Positions 5,094 through 5,964 of a stretch of 5,964 nt of DNA are shown here, one piece after another; position 1 is the first letter of the stretch, and each line of letters opens with the position of its first letter. Both the position numbers and the translations under genes were made by a program. The notes under the pieces are model-generated. The model saw only the letters and a program-made list of their open reading frames with translations, was not told the origin of the DNA and did no database searches. The DNA comes from an uncultured Desulfomonile sp. GTDB lineage: Bacteria > Desulfobacterota > Desulfomonilia > Desulfomonilales > Desulfomonilaceae. The stretch lies in the NCBI GenBank assembly GCA_903920415.1, contig CAIXMD010000400.1, forward strand, positions 1 through 5,964, read 5' to 3'.

Positions 5094-5964
5094 ATGAAAC
5101 AACTGTCTATCTGCACTGTAGCATGCCTTCTGTTCTCATTGGTTTGGGTAGTCTCGCCCCTATATGCGGAGGAACCGATCCTCGTCGGCATTCCCACATC
5201 ACTTACCGCCTTGGAAGGGCGGGAATCCTTAAAGGCAGTCCAGATGGCTGTAGAAGAGATAAATGCCAAGGGAGGGGTTAAGATCGGGAATGCCAAGCGC
5301 CCAATCAAGATCGAAACTCTGGACCTCCGCGACTCGTCTCCGGGCGTACCGGTTTCCGAGGCTCTACTAGGGCTGGAAAAGATCATAACCGAAAAGAAAG
5401 TGAAAGCCATTTTAGTAGGTCCTTTCAGATCCGAGGCACTGCTTGCCGGAATGGATCTTATTGCCAAGTACAAGGTTCCATTATTGGGAACAATTGCTAT
5501 GACCCCAAAATCAGAGGAACAGGTAAAAGCGGAACCGGAAAAGTACAAGTACTGCTTCAGAATCTGTCTGAACTCACGCTACCTGGTGCAATATCTTACT
5601 CAGTCCGTGGGAGCCATGAACAAAGAATTCGGTTTTAAGACACTCTTTGTGATGTATCAGGACGTTCTCTGGGCACGCGCGACCGGAGATATCACCGCCA
5701 AAGTACTCACGGAAAAAATGGGATGGGAGACTGCAGGAACAGAAGTTTATCCAACAGGGGCATCAGATTTTTCGGCAGGCCTTATAAAGGCTAAGACGAA
5801 AAACACACAGGTGATCCTTCCGATATTCGACATGCCCCAGAGCGGCATTCTACTCAGGCAATGGCAGAGCATGAAAGTGCCGGCGATGATAGGCGGCTTC
5901 ATATCACCCATGGCAGGTCCCGGCGCATGGAAGACTTTTCAGGGAAAGATCGGCGGACTGCTCA
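5094..5964 (+). CDS. LivJ-like ABC transporter periplasmic substrate-binding protein (partial)
   Basis: The first 290 codons are present and the C-terminus is cut by the right edge; relatives are usually about 380-430 residues. The ATG at 5094 is preceded by TAGGAG (5081-5086) with a seven-base gap. Residues 1-25 form a signal peptide: Lys2, a hydrophobic core to about 20, and SPLYA as the signal peptidase I site before Glu26. The mature part begins ILVGIPTSLTALEGRES (29-45), followed by AVQMAVEEINAKGGV (48-62), the typical start of type I periplasmic binding proteins of the branched-chain amino acid class (Peripla_BP_6). The protein would capture a ligand in the periplasm and deliver it to an ABC permease. 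The class also binds amides, urea, short acids and aromatic compounds, so the ligand cannot be told. The two cysteines at 154 and 158 (CFRIC) are unusual. Permease and ATPase genes, if linked, would lie to the right. Confidence 0.88.
   Translation, partial: MKQLSICTVACLLFSLVWVVSPLYAEEPILVGIPTSLTALEGRESLKAVQMAVEEINAKGGVKIGNAKRPIKIETLDLRDSSPGVPVSEALLGLEKIITEKKVKAILVGPFRSEALLAGMDLIAKYKVPLLGTIAMTPKSEEQVKAEPEKYKYCFRICLNSRYLVQYLTQSVGAMNKEFGFKTLFVMYQDVLWARATGDITAKVLTEKMGWETAGTEVYPTGASDFSAGLIKAKTKNTQVILPIFDMPQSGILLRQWQSMKVPAMIGGFISPMAGPGAWKTFQGKIGGLL

Noticed and set aside
5094..5170. Lipoprotein signal (TVAC at residues 8-11) in the substrate-binding protein
   Set aside because: The cysteine is too close to the N-terminus and is followed by more hydrophobic core; the SPLYA site at 21-25 fits signal peptidase I better.
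5042..5548. Minus-strand open frame of 168 codons
   Set aside because: It is antisense to the substrate-binding protein gene, which has a signal peptide, ribosome binding site and conserved motifs.
1..5964. CRISPR array, tRNA, rRNA or complete insertion sequence
   Set aside because: No regularly spaced repeats, cloverleaf-like sequence, rRNA motifs or transposase gene were seen on either strand.

Overview
The window looks like a chromosomal segment of an anaerobic bacterium, most likely a deltaproteobacterium (Desulfobacterota) or a relative. This rests on remembered similarity of the encoded families, mixed base composition and clear AGGAG-type ribosome binding sites; no rRNA or other marker gene is present to confirm it. 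Four protein-coding genes are supported, each apparently its own transcription unit. No tRNA, rRNA, CRISPR array or complete mobile element is visible.

Layout. (1) Positions 1-1826, minus strand: the first 608 codons of a protein with two tandem nitronate monooxygenase / FabK-like FMN barrels, running off the left edge. The N-terminal copy lacks the catalytic histidine that the second copy keeps. The tandem arrangement resembles the N-terminus of very large polyketide-synthase-like proteins. (2) 1827-2224: a 398-base divergent intergenic region with a promoter-like site facing each way and a possibly structured leader. (3) 2225-3364, plus strand: a 379-residue GNAT-fold protein of the YghO / bacterial ceramide synthase-like (bCerS-like) family. 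(4) 3365-3537: a short convergent intergenic region holding a REP-like inverted repeat and terminator candidates for both neighbours. (5) 3538-4698, minus strand: a complete PLP-dependent alpha-oxoamine synthase, best read as BioF. (6) 4699-5093: a 395-base divergent region with a good bioF promoter, a second GGGG/CCCC inverted-repeat element, and candidate promoters plus a short repeated word ahead of the last gene. (7) 5094-5964, plus strand: the first 290 codons of a secreted Leu/Ile/Val-type (LivJ-like) ABC transporter substrate-binding protein, cut by the right edge.

How the genes may work together. No shared operon is visible. Three neighbours (a tandem reductase-type barrel protein, a bCerS-like N-acyltransferase relative and an alpha-oxoamine synthase) belong to families that handle acyl chains, so an unusual lipid or amino-acyl lipid locus is possible. 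The alpha-oxoamine synthase, however, carries BioF-type rather than serine palmitoyltransferase-type motifs, so biotin synthesis is its simpler role. The substrate-binding protein looks unrelated. The most notable non-coding signals are two intergenic elements with interleaved (A-B-A'-B') inverted repeats that share the core GGGGACNCTA.
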